Assembly (NCBI GenBank): GCA_910586975.1
Contig: CAJUKX010000012.1
Span: forward strand, 1 to 64,000
DNA length: 64,000 nucleotides
Direction: 5' to 3'
Origin: an uncultured Muribaculaceae bacterium
GTDB lineage: Bacteria; Bacteroidota; Bacteroidia; Bacteroidales; Muribaculaceae
Below the pieces are notes generated by a model that worked only from the letters and a program-made list of their open reading frames with translations, was not told the DNA's origin and ran no database searches. This document shows, piece by piece, positions 33,937-43,078 of this stretch (position 1 is the stretch's first letter; the number at the start of each line of letters is the position of its first letter). Position numbers and translations under genes: made by a program.

Positions 33937-34890
33937 ATGACAAATATCCTACAGGTAGAAAACGTAAGCAAGACCTTCACCAATCATAAGGCATTGGATG
34001 ATGTCTCGCTCGAAGTGCCCGAGGGCAAGGTGTACGGGCTGCTCGGGCCTAACGGTGCGGGCAAAACCACTCTGATACGCATTATCAATCATATAACCGC
34101 TCCCGACAGCGGACGGGTGCTCTTTGACGGACATCAGCTCACGGCTGCCGACATAGTGAACATTGGCTACTTGCCCGAGGAACGCGGCCTGTATAAGAAA
34201 ATGAAGGTGGGCGACCAGGCCGTATTTTTCGCCCGTCTCAAGGGCCTGTCAAAAGCCGATGCCACCCGAGCTTTGAAGCAATGGTTTGAACGCCTTGAGA
34301 TTTCGTCGTGGTGGGACAAGAAAGTAGAGGAACTGTCAAAGGGTATGGCGCAGAAGGTGCAGTTTATTGTTACTGTGCTGCACAATCCCAAGCTGCTGAT
34401 ATTCGACGAGCCATTCTCGGGCTTCGATCCCATCAATGCCAATGTGCTTAAACATGAGATTCTGAAGCTGCGCGACGAGGGTGCCACTGTGATTTTTTCC
34501 ACACACAACATGGCTTCGGTAGAGGAACTTTGCGACAATATAACCCTTATAAACAAGTCGCACAATATCCTCACAGGGCCGGTGTCGGAGCTGCGCCGCC
34601 GTTTCAGCAACAATTGCTATGAAATAGGATTTGAGGGCAATGCCAAGGAGCTGATTGCCAAGATTCAGCCATGTGTGCGTACCATAGAGCCTATGGCCAC
34701 CGACCGCGACGGTATCTCGCATGTGCGCTTCTCGCTCAATTCGCAGGACGACCTGCGCAATCTGCTCGGAGTGGCCAATGCCGAGGTGATGCTGCGCACG
34801 TTCAATCCTCTGTTGCCTTCGATGGATGAGATATTCATCCGTACCGTAGAAAATTCCAATCACTCAACTCCAACACCTCCCGAACTATGA
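33937..34890 (+). CDS. ABC transporter ATP-binding protein
   Basis: 317 residues. Walker A is GPNGAGKTTL (about 37-46), the signature ELSKGMAQKVQF (about 138), and Walker B LLIFDEPFSGFDP (about 152-164), followed by the H-loop FSTHNM. The C-terminal extension of about 90 residues matches DUF4162, present in NatA-like ATPases. The four-base overlap with the permease gene makes a two-gene exporter of the ABC-2/NatAB type. The substrate is unknown; the family includes sodium exporters and lipid or peptide exporters. Confidence 0.93.
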   Translation: MTNILQVENVSKTFTNHKALDDVSLEVPEGKVYGLLGPNGAGKTTLIRIINHITAPDSGRVLFDGHQLTAADIVNIGYLPEERGLYKKMKVGDQAVFFARLKGLSKADATRALKQWFERLEISSWWDKKVEELSKGMAQKVQFIVTVLHNPKLLIFDEPFSGFDPINANVLKHEILKLRDEGATVIFSTHNMASVEELCDNITLINKSHNILTGPVSELRRRFSNNCYEIGFEGNAKELIAKIQPCVRTIEPMATDRDGISHVRFSLNSQDDLRNLLGVANAEVMLRTFNPLLPSMDEIFIRTVENSNHSTPTPPEL

Positions 34891-36149
34891 GCAGAGCACT
34901 ATCTATAATTATTGCGCGTGAATATCTTGAGAGAGTAAAGCGCAAAAGCTTTATAATCACCACAATCCTTATGCCGGTGATAATGCTGGCCATAATGGTT
35001 GCGCCGGCTGTCATAGCCATGATGTCAACCCCCGAAGAGCAGGTAATAGCGGTGATAGATGATTCGGGCGTTGTGGCAGGACGTCTGCACGACAGCGACG
35101 AGATTACATTCAAACGGGTGGCCGATAACATCGACGTGGTGAAGAAGGAAGAAGCCTATGGAGCTATTCTTGTAATAGGCTCGAATGTGGTGACCGATCC
35201 CGACGACAATGTCACACTGTACACCCACGGCTCGCCCTCGCTCACTACCGAAAGGTTTGTGAAGGACCAGATTGAAGATGCCGTTGAGTCGCGCCGCATA
35301 GAACTGTATGAGATCGACAACCTGCAACAGATCATGGAAGATGTACAGGTAGATATGAAGATGAAGACCTACAGGCTCGACCAGGATGAGGAGAACGAAA
35401 CATCATCGCTGTTGTCTTACCTGCTGGGTACGTTCATGATGCTGATACTGTATTTCTTCATTATGCTCTATGGCCAGATGGTGATGACATCCATTATTGA
35501 GGAAAAGAACAATCGAGTGCTCGAACTGGTGGTTTCGTCGGTCAACCCCAACGACCTCATGATGGGTAAAATACTTGGTATAGGAGCGGTAGCCGTGACT
35601 CAAATTCTTATATGGGCGGTGCTTATCGTAGCCGGTTCGTTGTGCCTGATGCCGTTCATGGCCACTGCAGCTGCCACAGCCGACGATCCCACACTCGTAG
35701 CCGCCATATCGCAGCTCGGTGATCCTGCGTTCATGGCTCGGTTGGTTATTTTCATGGTACTGTTCCTCATAGGCGGCTATCTGTTCTACTCGTCGATATA
35801 TGCAGCCATAGGCTCGGCGGTGGATAACATACAGGACGCCTCACAGCTGCAGACCGTGGCTATTGTGCCCATCATCCTTGCCCTTATCATATCTATGAGT
35901 GTGGTGCAGGATCCTAATTCGGGACTTGCCCTGTGGACCTCAATGATTCCATTTACCTCGCCCATGGTTATGATGGCACGCATGCCCTTCGGCATACCTG
36001 TGTGGCAATCATTGCTCTCGGTGGTTCTGCTCTACGTGTCGTTCTTCGGTATGATATGGTTGTCGGCCAAGATATACCGTGTGGGTATATTTATGTATGG
36101 CAAGAAGCCAACTTTTATGGAACTCATGCGTTGGGTAAGATATAAGTAA
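34887..36149 (+). CDS. ABC-2 type (NatB-like) transporter permease
   Basis: 420 residues. A first membrane helix at about 20-45 (IITTILMPVIMLAIMVAPAVIAMM), a periplasmic domain of about 130 residues, and five C-terminal helices from about 175. There, EEKNNRVLELVVSSVNPNDLMMGKILG (about 207-233) is the cytoplasmic coupling motif of the ABC-2 family. It overlaps the ATPase gene by four bases and probably works as a dimer with it. Confidence 0.9.
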   Translation: MSRALSIIIAREYLERVKRKSFIITTILMPVIMLAIMVAPAVIAMMSTPEEQVIAVIDDSGVVAGRLHDSDEITFKRVADNIDVVKKEEAYGAILVIGSNVVTDPDDNVTLYTHGSPSLTTERFVKDQIEDAVESRRIELYEIDNLQQIMEDVQVDMKMKTYRLDQDEENETSSLLSYLLGTFMMLILYFFIMLYGQMVMTSIIEEKNNRVLELVVSSVNPNDLMMGKILGIGAVAVTQILIWAVLIVAGSLCLMPFMATAAATADDPTLVAAISQLGDPAFMARLVIFMVLFLIGGYLFYSSIYAAIGSAVDNIQDASQLQTVAIVPIILALIISMSVVQDPNSGLALWTSMIPFTSPMVMMARMPFGIPVWQSLLSVVLLYVSFFGMIWLSAKIYRVGIFMYGKKPTFMELMRWVRYK

Positions 36150-36163
36150 GTACAAACAAGATT

Positions 36164-36385
36164 ATGGCAGAATGGATTAAAATTGCATCCTTCACCACAC
36201 CCCAGGATGCGTATATAGTAAAGGGAATGCTCGAATCCAACGATATTCCTACGGTATTGAACAATACCACCATATCGTCGGTGTATCCTATGACCGATAC
36301 GTGGGCGCCGGTTGAACTGCTGGTTCCGAAACACGATGAAATACGGGCCCGACAGCTGATGAAACTCGACGGCGATATGGCCTGA
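36164..36385 (+). CDS. DUF2007-type small signal-transducing protein
   Basis: 73 residues. The PII-like (ferredoxin-type) fold of DUF2007 is recognisable from the strand-helix-strand MAEWIKIASFTTPQDAYIVKGMLESNDIPTVLNN and the later APVELLVPKHDEIRARQLM. Such proteins are thought to be small signalling or binding modules; the ligand is not known. It is 14 bp downstream of the ABC permease on the same strand, and the operon ends with the strong terminator at 36399. Confidence 0.85.
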   Translation: MAEWIKIASFTTPQDAYIVKGMLESNDIPTVLNNTTISSVYPMTDTWAPVELLVPKHDEIRARQLMKLDGDMA

Positions 36386-36398
36386 AAAGTCATACTTT

Positions 36399-36449
36399 AA
36401 AGATTGGCGCTGTTTGTTGAGAGATTGCAACAAACAGCGCCAATCTTTT
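36399..36449 (+). terminator. Strong terminator of the ABC/DUF2007 operon
   Basis: A 21-bp perfect stem (36399-36419 with 36428-36448) around an 8-nt loop. Confidence 0.85.
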
Positions 36450-36494
36450 GTTATTTATGGAAAAGACAATTAACTAATTATATAATATTCGACC

Positions 36495-37151
36495 ATGGAT
36501 AATTCAATTATCTCGCCTTACACACAGGCACTCAACGCACAGACAACCAAACTTGAGGATTATCTCGACAGTGGTTTCAAAACTATCGGTATTCCGGCAG
36601 ATATCTCGCAAGTAGAGTCTTCAAAGATGAATATGCTCGGCAAGTCGAGCATCTGTTTTGCCATTATAGGAGTTGCAGCGATTATATTCGGATTTGTAAT
36701 TTCAAATCTCAGTGTGATTATCACCGGAGCGGCTGCAATCTTCAGCGCATGGTATCTCTATATGAAGGGACGTCAGGCCTCGCGGGCTGAGGCTTACTCA
36801 GGTCTCAGCACCAAGATTTTCGGCGAAATTTCGGTTATTACCGATAAAGTTTCGTCGGAGTGGAACAGCTTTATCAGCTTGCAGAACGATAATCTCAAGA
36901 AACAGATTGTAAGTTCAGCCGACCCCACCGACAGTAAGGTCAGCATGATTGACAAAGTGGAGACATCCCCTGCCGTAAAAGTTAATCTCGACCAAATGCA
37001 GGCAGAGCTCAATAAGGTAGCCGCCGGCGAAGACCTTTCAGCCTACAAGCAATATCTTAGCAAAGCCTACGGCACAATCAAGAACGAAATTTCTGCCGTT
37101 GAAACTTCGCAGCAGAGTATCTATAACACCCTGAGCAAAGCTGCCGTATAA
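36495..37151 (+). CDS. Membrane protein with helical C-terminal part, unknown function
   Basis: 218 residues. The N-terminal 45 residues are helical and polar. Two membrane helices follow at about 51-70 (SICFAIIGVAAIIFGFVISN) and 72-88. After a basic YMKGRQASRAEA, the last 120 residues are soluble helices with a heptad-like pattern (EISVITDKVSSEWNSFISLQ; NLDQMQAELNKVAAGEDL). I see no family motif. It stands alone, with a terminator before it. Confidence 0.65.
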   Translation: MDNSIISPYTQALNAQTTKLEDYLDSGFKTIGIPADISQVESSKMNMLGKSSICFAIIGVAAIIFGFVISNLSVIITGAAAIFSAWYLYMKGRQASRAEAYSGLSTKIFGEISVITDKVSSEWNSFISLQNDNLKKQIVSSADPTDSKVSMIDKVETSPAVKVNLDQMQAELNKVAAGEDLSAYKQYLSKAYGTIKNEISAVETSQQSIYNTLSKAAV

Positions 37152-37277
37152 CGCTCATTCTCCCTCATCTCTACAGCGCTAAGCATCCCCATGGGGCTGT
37201 CTAATTTTGGTTGTTAGGCAGCCCTGCTTATGTTTTGTTTATGAAATGTTAAAATTCCGGTTTTTTAATGCCATTTT

Positions 37278-37308
37278 ATTGTTATTCTAAAAATTCTTAT
37301 TAACTTTG
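37278..37308 (+). promoter_or_regulatory. Promoter of the Abi gene
   Basis: TTG (37279-37281), 19 bp, TAACTTTG (37301-37308). Because the -7 element overlaps the earliest possible start at 37308, the true start codon must lie downstream, at 37341. Confidence 0.7.
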
Positions 37309-37340
37309 TGCCAACAGATTCCGCCACGCTTAGGCTTTGC

Positions 37341-38279
37341 ATGCGTACCCAGGCGGAACTTTTATTTTTATATACCGTGGACTATTCTAAACGACCAATT
37401 GATTATAAAGATCAAATCAGTATTTTGCAAGGTCGGGGACTGATTATAGATAACATTCCTTATGCTTATGAGCAATTGGGAATCATTAGCTATTTCCGGT
37501 TGGCCGGGTATTGGAGACCTATGGAGGCTGACAAGAATACACATATATTCAAATCCGGAAGCACGTTTGAAAATGCCCTTAGTCTTTACTATTTTGACAA
37601 ACAATTAAGGGCACTCCTTTTCTCTGTAATACAGAGTATAGAAATTGCGTTGCGCACAAAGATGATTCACCACGTATCAATGAAGTATGGTGCATTTTGG
37701 TTTACTGATTCAGCGTTATCTTTTAATCACACCTTGTTTTCCACAAATCTTCTTCATGTCAAAGCAGAGATAGCTCGCTCTCGTGAGGATTTTATCCAAG
37801 ATCACTTTTCTAAATACACATCGCCGGATGTTCCTCCTGCATGGAAAGCCTTGGAAGTCGTTTCTTTTGGAACTCTTTCAAAATTGTATTTCAACCTTAA
37901 CGACAACGATATAAAGAAGATAATAGCGTCTGAATTTCATTTACCTCATCGGAAATTCCTTGATAGTTGGATAAAAAGTATGGCAGTACTTAGAAACATC
38001 ATAGCACATCACGCTCGTTTGTGGAATAGGAATTTTCCAAACATACCACTTTTACCGCGCCACTTACCAAGTAGATGGATTGATACATACGGACTGGCAA
38101 CACAGAAACTATATCCACAACTTTGCGTTTTAGCATACTTGGAGAATGCAATTCATCCTGCTAATTCATTTGTTGAAGAATTGAAACGATTGCTTTCCAA
38201 ATATCCAAACGTAGATGTAGCTGCAATGGGGTTTCCTCCCGATTGGGAGTTGCAGCCATTATGGGCAATCTCAGACTAA
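37341..38279 (+). CDS. Abi family (AbiD/AbiF-like) HEPN protein
   Basis: 312 residues from the ATG at 37341. The Abi_2 domain spans most of the protein; the N-terminal LAGYWRPMEADKNTHIFKSG and the middle FDKQLRALLFSVIQSIEIALRTKM are typical. Near the C-terminus LRNIIAHHARLWNRN holds the R-x4-H motif of HEPN ribonucleases (about Arg 218 and His 223). Such proteins cause abortive phage infection, probably by cleaving RNA. Orphan gene with its own promoter, no antitoxin beside it. Base composition is lower in GC than its neighbours, suggesting acquisition. Confidence 0.88.
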   Translation: MRTQAELLFLYTVDYSKRPIDYKDQISILQGRGLIIDNIPYAYEQLGIISYFRLAGYWRPMEADKNTHIFKSGSTFENALSLYYFDKQLRALLFSVIQSIEIALRTKMIHHVSMKYGAFWFTDSALSFNHTLFSTNLLHVKAEIARSREDFIQDHFSKYTSPDVPPAWKALEVVSFGTLSKLYFNLNDNDIKKIIASEFHLPHRKFLDSWIKSMAVLRNIIAHHARLWNRNFPNIPLLPRHLPSRWIDTYGLATQKLYPQLCVLAYLENAIHPANSFVEELKRLLSKYPNVDVAAMGFPPDWELQPLWAISD

Positions 38280-38348
38280 TCCATGTGCCTTAATTATGGT
38301 ATTACCTTAATGTAAACTCGCTTTGTTGATAATATTACCCAGGAGATT

Positions 38349-39779
38349 TTATTTCCCTTTGGGAAGTTTGAATATAAATTCCAATCCTCCTGTTTTTAAG
38401 TTTTTAGCAGTTATGTCGCCATTCATTGCCACGAATATGCGTTTGACGAGTGAGAGGCCAAGGCCTGAACCACCGTTTTTGCGAGATCTGCCGGTATCTA
38501 CTCGGTAAAACAGATCAAAGAGTCGTTCAAGATGCTCATTTTCAACACCGATACCATCGTCGGAGTATGAAAATACAAGATAATCATCTTCTTCGCCGAT
38601 AAATTTAATTGAAATGAGCTTGCCGCACGAATGTTTTACAGAGTTTATAATCAGATTAAACAATGCGTTGTTTAGCAAGCCTTCGTTACCCTTGACCATG
38701 CACCCGGCCGGAATATTCATCTCCAAAGCCATATTTCCAACTTTATGGTTATGCTTTACGTCATCAAATAATTTTATGATGAAGCTTTGGAAATCAAAAT
38801 CCTTGCAAACTATGGCAATCTTGTTTTCCTGGATGCGCATTACCGAATTCAGGTCATCAATAAGGTCGGCCAAACGGTCTATATTGTCGCTTGCCCGAAT
38901 TATGAACTTGTTTTTTTGCTCTGTCGAGATATTCTCATCTGTGCGTATCGTATCAAGATAACCCTTGATTATGGCAACCGGTGTATTAAGTTCATGACTT
39001 ACGTTCACGCCTATCTGACGCTCGTGGAATAACTTTTCCTCTTCGGCTTTTAATTTCTCTTTGTATAAAAGCACCAGTCTTTTAGATACATCGCCGAGTT
39101 CATCTTTTGAGAAGTGCCATGACTCTATATCATCGGGCATATCATTAGACGAAATCATTTCTGCAAAGTCACGCAGTGCGTAGACATTGCTGCAAATAGC
39201 CTTGGAACTGAAATAGGCGAGTATGAACGAGAGAACTCCCAAACCAAAAACGACGATCCATATAACCGAGTCGATACTAAGAAATTCAAGTACTTCGCCC
39301 TTGTAAGGCAGTGCGGCAAAGGTGTGTATTGTTCCGTCGCCACTTATGGCGGAACTCACCATATATTTGGAGCCGAACATTGTCATGTCGTGTAGAGAGG
39401 GAGTATTTCTCTCAGTCCATGAATCCTTAAAGGCGGGGAGCAATTGCCCAGACTCGTTGTGTATCGGAATTGTTGTGGCATTATTATCAGCGATTATATT
39501 GCCATCGTTATCATATACCGTAATGTGTAATGGCTCAAGAGTTGTCTGATTAGTAAAAAGTCTTATGAAATCAACTGTTTTCTGTAAATCGGCACCTTTG
39601 TTGTAGGCATCAATTATAGTAGTGTTTACGTTGACCAATCTGTTGCCGAGATTATGACTGAGCCGCTGCCTTTCGTGAGCCACAAAGTATAGGATGGTTA
39701 TGCCTATAACTATCCACAATAATCCTACCAAAGGGAAAAATAATTTCCAATGCAATCGTGATATACGGTTTTTAGTCAT
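38349..39779 (-). CDS. Orphan sensor histidine kinase
   Basis: 476 residues. Membrane helices at about 12-33 and 172-190 bracket a periplasmic sensor domain of about 140 residues with a PAS-like hint (ITVYDNDGNIIADNNAT). A HAMP-like region precedes the dimerisation domain, with the phospho-acceptor His in VNVSHELNTPVAII (His 262). The ATPase domain shows NALFNLIINSVKHS (N box), FSYSDDGIGVENEHLERLFDLFYR and GGSGLGLSLVKRI. There is no response regulator next to it, so its partner lies elsewhere. Probably monocistronic. Confidence 0.92.
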   Translation of the reverse strand: MTKNRISRLHWKLFFPLVGLLWIVIGITILYFVAHERQRLSHNLGNRLVNVNTTIIDAYNKGADLQKTVDFIRLFTNQTTLEPLHITVYDNDGNIIADNNATTIPIHNESGQLLPAFKDSWTERNTPSLHDMTMFGSKYMVSSAISGDGTIHTFAALPYKGEVLEFLSIDSVIWIVVFGLGVLSFILAYFSSKAICSNVYALRDFAEMISSNDMPDDIESWHFSKDELGDVSKRLVLLYKEKLKAEEEKLFHERQIGVNVSHELNTPVAIIKGYLDTIRTDENISTEQKNKFIIRASDNIDRLADLIDDLNSVMRIQENKIAIVCKDFDFQSFIIKLFDDVKHNHKVGNMALEMNIPAGCMVKGNEGLLNNALFNLIINSVKHSCGKLISIKFIGEEDDYLVFSYSDDGIGVENEHLERLFDLFYRVDTGRSRKNGGSGLGLSLVKRIFVAMNGDITAKNLKTGGLEFIFKLPKGK

Positions 39780-39878
39780 TCAGAATTAAGTTTTTTCATT
39801 AGTGATGTAAGGCCATACATATAACAAAATAATGATAAAATTGTTCGTTTAGTGGAAGAGCGTGTGTAATAATATTCG

Positions 39879-39886
39879 TAACTTTG
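39879..39886 (+). promoter_or_regulatory. -7 element of the queA promoter
   Basis: TAACTTTG, 26 bp before the ATG at 39912; no clear TTTG upstream. Confidence 0.5.
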
Positions 39887-39911
39887 CGTGAAATTATAAA
39901 AAGCAAAGATT

Positions 39912-41129
39912 ATGGCTTGTCCACAAAATATACTGATAGGAAATTACGATTATCCACTGCCTCAGCACAGGATTGCGCAGCATCCTTTGGCTCAACGCGA
40001 TTCGTGCAAGTTGTTGGTGAAGAAACAAGACCAAGACCCTGTTGAACACGTATTCAACGAATTACCATCGTTATTACCCGATAACGCAGTGCTGGTGTAT
40101 AACAACACCCGTGTGATAAACGCGCGCCTGCGTTTCCGCAAGTCTACCGGTGCCATTATCGAGGTGTTCTGCCTTGAGCCGGATGCGCCTGCCGATTATG
40201 CCGAAAACTTCGCCTCTACATCAAGCTGCCGCTGGCTGTGCTTTGTAGGAAATTCAAAACGCTGGAAAGAAGGCGCCCTTGAGGGCCTTGTGAGGGTAGG
40301 CGACCGCGATGTGGTGCTGAAAGCTGTCAGGAAACAGGCCGCCGGCAATGCCTGGATAGTTGAATTTGAATGGGATTGCGGCGTGAGCTTTGCCGAGGTG
40401 ATAGCTGCGGCCGGCGAAATACCAATTCCTCCTTATCTCAACCGTTCTACTGAAGAAGCTGACTCAAGCGACTATCAGACAATCTATTCGCATATCGACG
40501 GTTCGGTGGCTGCTCCTACCGCCGGGCTGCATTTCACGCCCGAACTGCTCGAAGCCATAAGCCACAGGGGTATTCCGCACCTTGAGGTTACCCTGCACGT
40601 CGGTGCCGGCACATTCCAACCCGTGAAAAGCGATGCGATAGGCGATCATCCCATGCATAGCGAGTTTATTGCTGTAGACCGTGAGGTGCTACGCAGTCTT
40701 GCCCTACTGGTTGCCGATCACAATATAATAGCAGTAGGCACCACATCGGTGCGTACGCTCGAGAGCCTCTACCATATAGGCTGTCTTATATCTGAAGGCT
40801 CTTGGGACGGAGAAGTGCCTCAATGGTATCCTTACAGCGATAATCATCCGCAACTGTCGGCAACCGAGGCTTTTGATGCCATACTCCGTTATCTCGACGA
40901 TAATAATGCCGATGCCTTGATAGGGTCGACCCGTATCATAATAGCTCCCGGATATGAATATAAAGTAGTGAAAGGCATGGTGACCAACTTTCATCAGCCA
41001 CGCTCAACGCTGCTGCTGCTTGTTTCGGCATTTATAGGCGATGAACAATGGCGTCCGATGTATGACTTTGCCCTTGCCAATGACTTCCGTTTCCTCAGCT
41101 ATGGCGATGCTTGCCTATTGCTGAGATAA
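39912..41129 (+). CDS. queA: S-adenosylmethionine:tRNA ribosyltransferase-isomerase
   Basis: 405 residues. QueA transfers the ribosyl part of SAM to preQ1 at position 34 of GUN-anticodon tRNAs, forming epoxyqueuosine. Family motifs: YDYPLPQHRIAQHPLAQRDSCKLLV at about 12-36, VLVYNNTRVINARL (about 61-74), and GLHFTPELLEAISHRGI with THVGAGTF-like LHVGAGTFQPVKS (about 200-240). The C-terminus has the NFHQPRSTLLLLVSAFIG motif. Single gene. Confidence 0.95.
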   Translation: MACPQNILIGNYDYPLPQHRIAQHPLAQRDSCKLLVKKQDQDPVEHVFNELPSLLPDNAVLVYNNTRVINARLRFRKSTGAIIEVFCLEPDAPADYAENFASTSSCRWLCFVGNSKRWKEGALEGLVRVGDRDVVLKAVRKQAAGNAWIVEFEWDCGVSFAEVIAAAGEIPIPPYLNRSTEEADSSDYQTIYSHIDGSVAAPTAGLHFTPELLEAISHRGIPHLEVTLHVGAGTFQPVKSDAIGDHPMHSEFIAVDREVLRSLALLVADHNIIAVGTTSVRTLESLYHIGCLISEGSWDGEVPQWYPYSDNHPQLSATEAFDAILRYLDDNNADALIGSTRIIIAPGYEYKVVKGMVTNFHQPRSTLLLLVSAFIGDEQWRPMYDFALANDFRFLSYGDACLLLR

Positions 41130-41140
41130 GTTTAAAATCA

Positions 41141-41176
41141 GCAGGCCCGACTGTGATTGCTCACGGCCGGGCCTGC
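41141..41176 (+). terminator. Hairpin after queA
   Basis: GCAGGCCC (41141-41148) pairs with GGGCCTGC (41169-41176) with inner GTGA/TCAC. Another inverted repeat GAAGCGGGAT / ATCCCGCTTC (41225-41234 and 41280-41289) lies before the convergent glutaminase-like gene. Confidence 0.5.
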
Positions 41177-41302
41177 CTTTGCAGAATTATATAACATTCA
41201 ACCATATAGTCGATTGAATGGCGAGAAGCGGGATGCCACTGCAGCGCGTGCCATTTTTGCGCGTAGCCGGGGATATATTATCCCGCTTCCCTGTCGTGCA
41301 CG

Positions 41303-42229
41303 TTATTTTTCCGCTTTCACGCGCGCTGAAGCGTATATGTTGAGTTGCAATTCATTTGCAATCCTACGGATGGCCTTGGCAGCCTTTACCGATACTCCAT
41401 TTTGATCGAGGGCGGGGGCATACGCTGCGATAGCGCCGAATCCGGGCATTACGGCAAGTATTGCACCACCCATGCTGTTTGCAGCGGGCAGGCCGACAGT
41501 CATCATCCATGCGCGGCCTTCTTTGTGTACGCCACGAGCCATGGTGGCAACTACGTTGGCTGCTATGGCACCGTCAAAAGCTATCTGTCCATTGAGGGGA
41601 TTTCGGCCGTCGTCCGCGATTGTGGCACCCATTGCGGCGAGCTGTTCGGTAGTGAGCTGCAGCGACGATAGACGGGTGAACAGGTCAAGAGAAGTTTCTG
41701 CGTCGTCATACAGGTTGTAGCCTGCTTCCTGGAATGAGTTTACAGCGTTTGAGGCTGAGTTTTCTGCTTTGAGTCGTTCATAAAGCTTGTCATCGAGGAT
41801 AGGGGCAGAGCCTAACATATTGATAAGATTGTTAATCATAACCTGCCACTTGCCGTCGGGGTCGTTTGAAGGTTCAACCACACTTACGGCACGTACGCCA
41901 TGGGCACTTACGGCCAGACCCTTGGGCTTGTTTTCCTTACTGCATTTGCCGCAGGCCACACCGGCCTTTTTAACTAATTCTTCGGGTGTGTTCTGGCTGA
42001 GAACCATTACATGAGTGGGGACGAGAGCAATACGTCCGAGTGGCGACAGTACTTTGGTATCGCCCTTGTTTATGGTTGTGCCGTCGGTAAGCACTACGCT
42101 TATACCGAAAGCTTTATCGTTGACTTCTCCAAGGCGGGCATCTACTGATCCTTCCTTAATGCTTTTATTCATCTCAAACGCATCTTCGACTGCTTTGCCG
42201 ACGCGTTCTATAGAAACTTTTCTTTCCAT
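41303..42229 (-). CDS. Glutaminase-fold protein lacking the catalytic Ser-Lys, probable pseudoenzyme
   Basis: 308 residues that follow the glutaminase family over their whole length: FGISVVLTDGTTINKGDTKVLSP at about 41-63, then RNPLNG, and WMMTVGLPAANSMGGAILAVMPGFGAIAAYAPALDQNG (about 241-278). Active glutaminases read P-I-Q-S-I-S-K after the first block, with the nucleophile Ser and the base Lys. Here the same stretch is P-L-G-R-I-A-L (63-69), so both are gone. The Asn/Tyr-rich central motifs are also altered. It probably does not hydrolyse glutamine; a binding or regulatory role, or another reaction, is possible. The reading frame is intact and well conserved in composition, so it is likely used. 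Confidence 0.75.
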   Translation of the reverse strand: MERKVSIERVGKAVEDAFEMNKSIKEGSVDARLGEVNDKAFGISVVLTDGTTINKGDTKVLSPLGRIALVPTHVMVLSQNTPEELVKKAGVACGKCSKENKPKGLAVSAHGVRAVSVVEPSNDPDGKWQVMINNLINMLGSAPILDDKLYERLKAENSASNAVNSFQEAGYNLYDDAETSLDLFTRLSSLQLTTEQLAAMGATIADDGRNPLNGQIAFDGAIAANVVATMARGVHKEGRAWMMTVGLPAANSMGGAILAVMPGFGAIAAYAPALDQNGVSVKAAKAIRRIANELQLNIYASARVKAEK

Positions 42230-42327
42230 AATTATATGTAGTTTTTTAATTTCAAATTCTGATACTTAAACGCTATGGAGCGGATAAAGTTGCGGAATAC
42301 GGTCTTAAAAAAACACTACGATTGTTA

Positions 42328-42493
42328 TAAGTAATCAATGAAAAATAGTTTATATCATCTGCTTGCCTTATGAAGGCATCTTCAACCCTCTTCATCGATC
42401 ACGTAGCTACAGTTACGCTCCCTCTTCATCGTATTGAATCTACTGTCCATGAGTCAGCGCATATAATATAAATTATTTTCCATTGCTTACTTA
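42328..42493. repeat. Dispersed palindromic element, copy 1 (166 bp)
   Basis: One of three copies in this window. It begins TAAGTAATCA and ends CTTACTTA, with terminal inverted repeats of about 27 bp (left TAAGTAA...AAAATAGTTTATA, right TATAAATTATTTT...TTACTTA). Inside are two copies of CCCTCTTCATCG around a short palindrome GTCACGTAGCTAC. No frame is present. It lies in the 323-bp gap before the PepSY-like lipoprotein gene. Confidence 0.8.
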
Positions 42494-42552
42494 CAAATCA
42501 AACTTAATTAAGTATCATGGTGTTATAAGGTAGTAATCTTAATTTGACAAAT

Positions 42553-42999
42553 ATGAAAAAATATCTTTATCTACTGGTTGGCCTGCTTGGCGTAGGTTTG
42601 GTGGCTTGTTCTGACAACGATGACGATTGGTACGAAATAAGCTATGGGCAACTTCCGCCCAAGGCTCAGGTATTCCTTGAAACGTATTGGGCCGGATATG
42701 CCGTATCGTCTATGGAGATGGATGGCCATGGTGCCGGTACCACTTACGAGGTAACACTTACCAACGGTACCGAGTTTGAGTTTGACAGTACCGGCCTTTG
42801 GGTCGAAATTGATGCTCCTATGGGTATGGCATTGCCAACAGGCTTTATCCACCCCGGTATCATCAACTTTGTAAGCCTCAACTTCCCCGATCAGGAAATC
42901 AACGAAATTTCGCGTGAATACTATGGTTATGAGGTTGAACTGACCAATGAAGTGGAACTTAACTTCAACACCAACGGCAATATCATCTATAATTACTAA
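42553..42999 (+). CDS. PepSY-like (putative beta-lactamase-inhibitor-like) lipoprotein
   Basis: 148 residues from the ATG at 42553; a TTG three codons upstream is possible. Signal peptide with lipobox LVAC (Cys 19) followed by an acidic linker (SDNDDD). Two PepSY-like repeats follow, each ending in a strand such as TTYEVTLTNGTEFEFDSTG (about 73-91). The family in Bacteroidales is often annotated as beta-lactamase-inhibitor-like, without proof of inhibition. It should sit in the outer membrane or on the surface. Preceded by a dispersed repeat element. Confidence 0.8.
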   Translation: MKKYLYLLVGLLGVGLVACSDNDDDWYEISYGQLPPKAQVFLETYWAGYAVSSMEMDGHGAGTTYEVTLTNGTEFEFDSTGLWVEIDAPMGMALPTGFIHPGIINFVSLNFPDQEINEISREYYGYEVELTNEVELNFNTNGNIIYNY

Positions 43000-43020
43000 T
43001 TTGGTATTGAATAAAAATAA

Positions 43021-43055
43021 ATGACCATCGGACCGAAATCCGGTGGTCATTTTTG
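43021..43055 (+). terminator. Terminator after the PepSY-like gene
   Basis: ATGACCATCGGA (43021-43032) pairs with TCCGGTGGTCAT (43039-43050), then TTTTT. Confidence 0.8.
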
Positions 43056-43078
43056 TAGCGTGTTCCGCGTTCTTCGCT

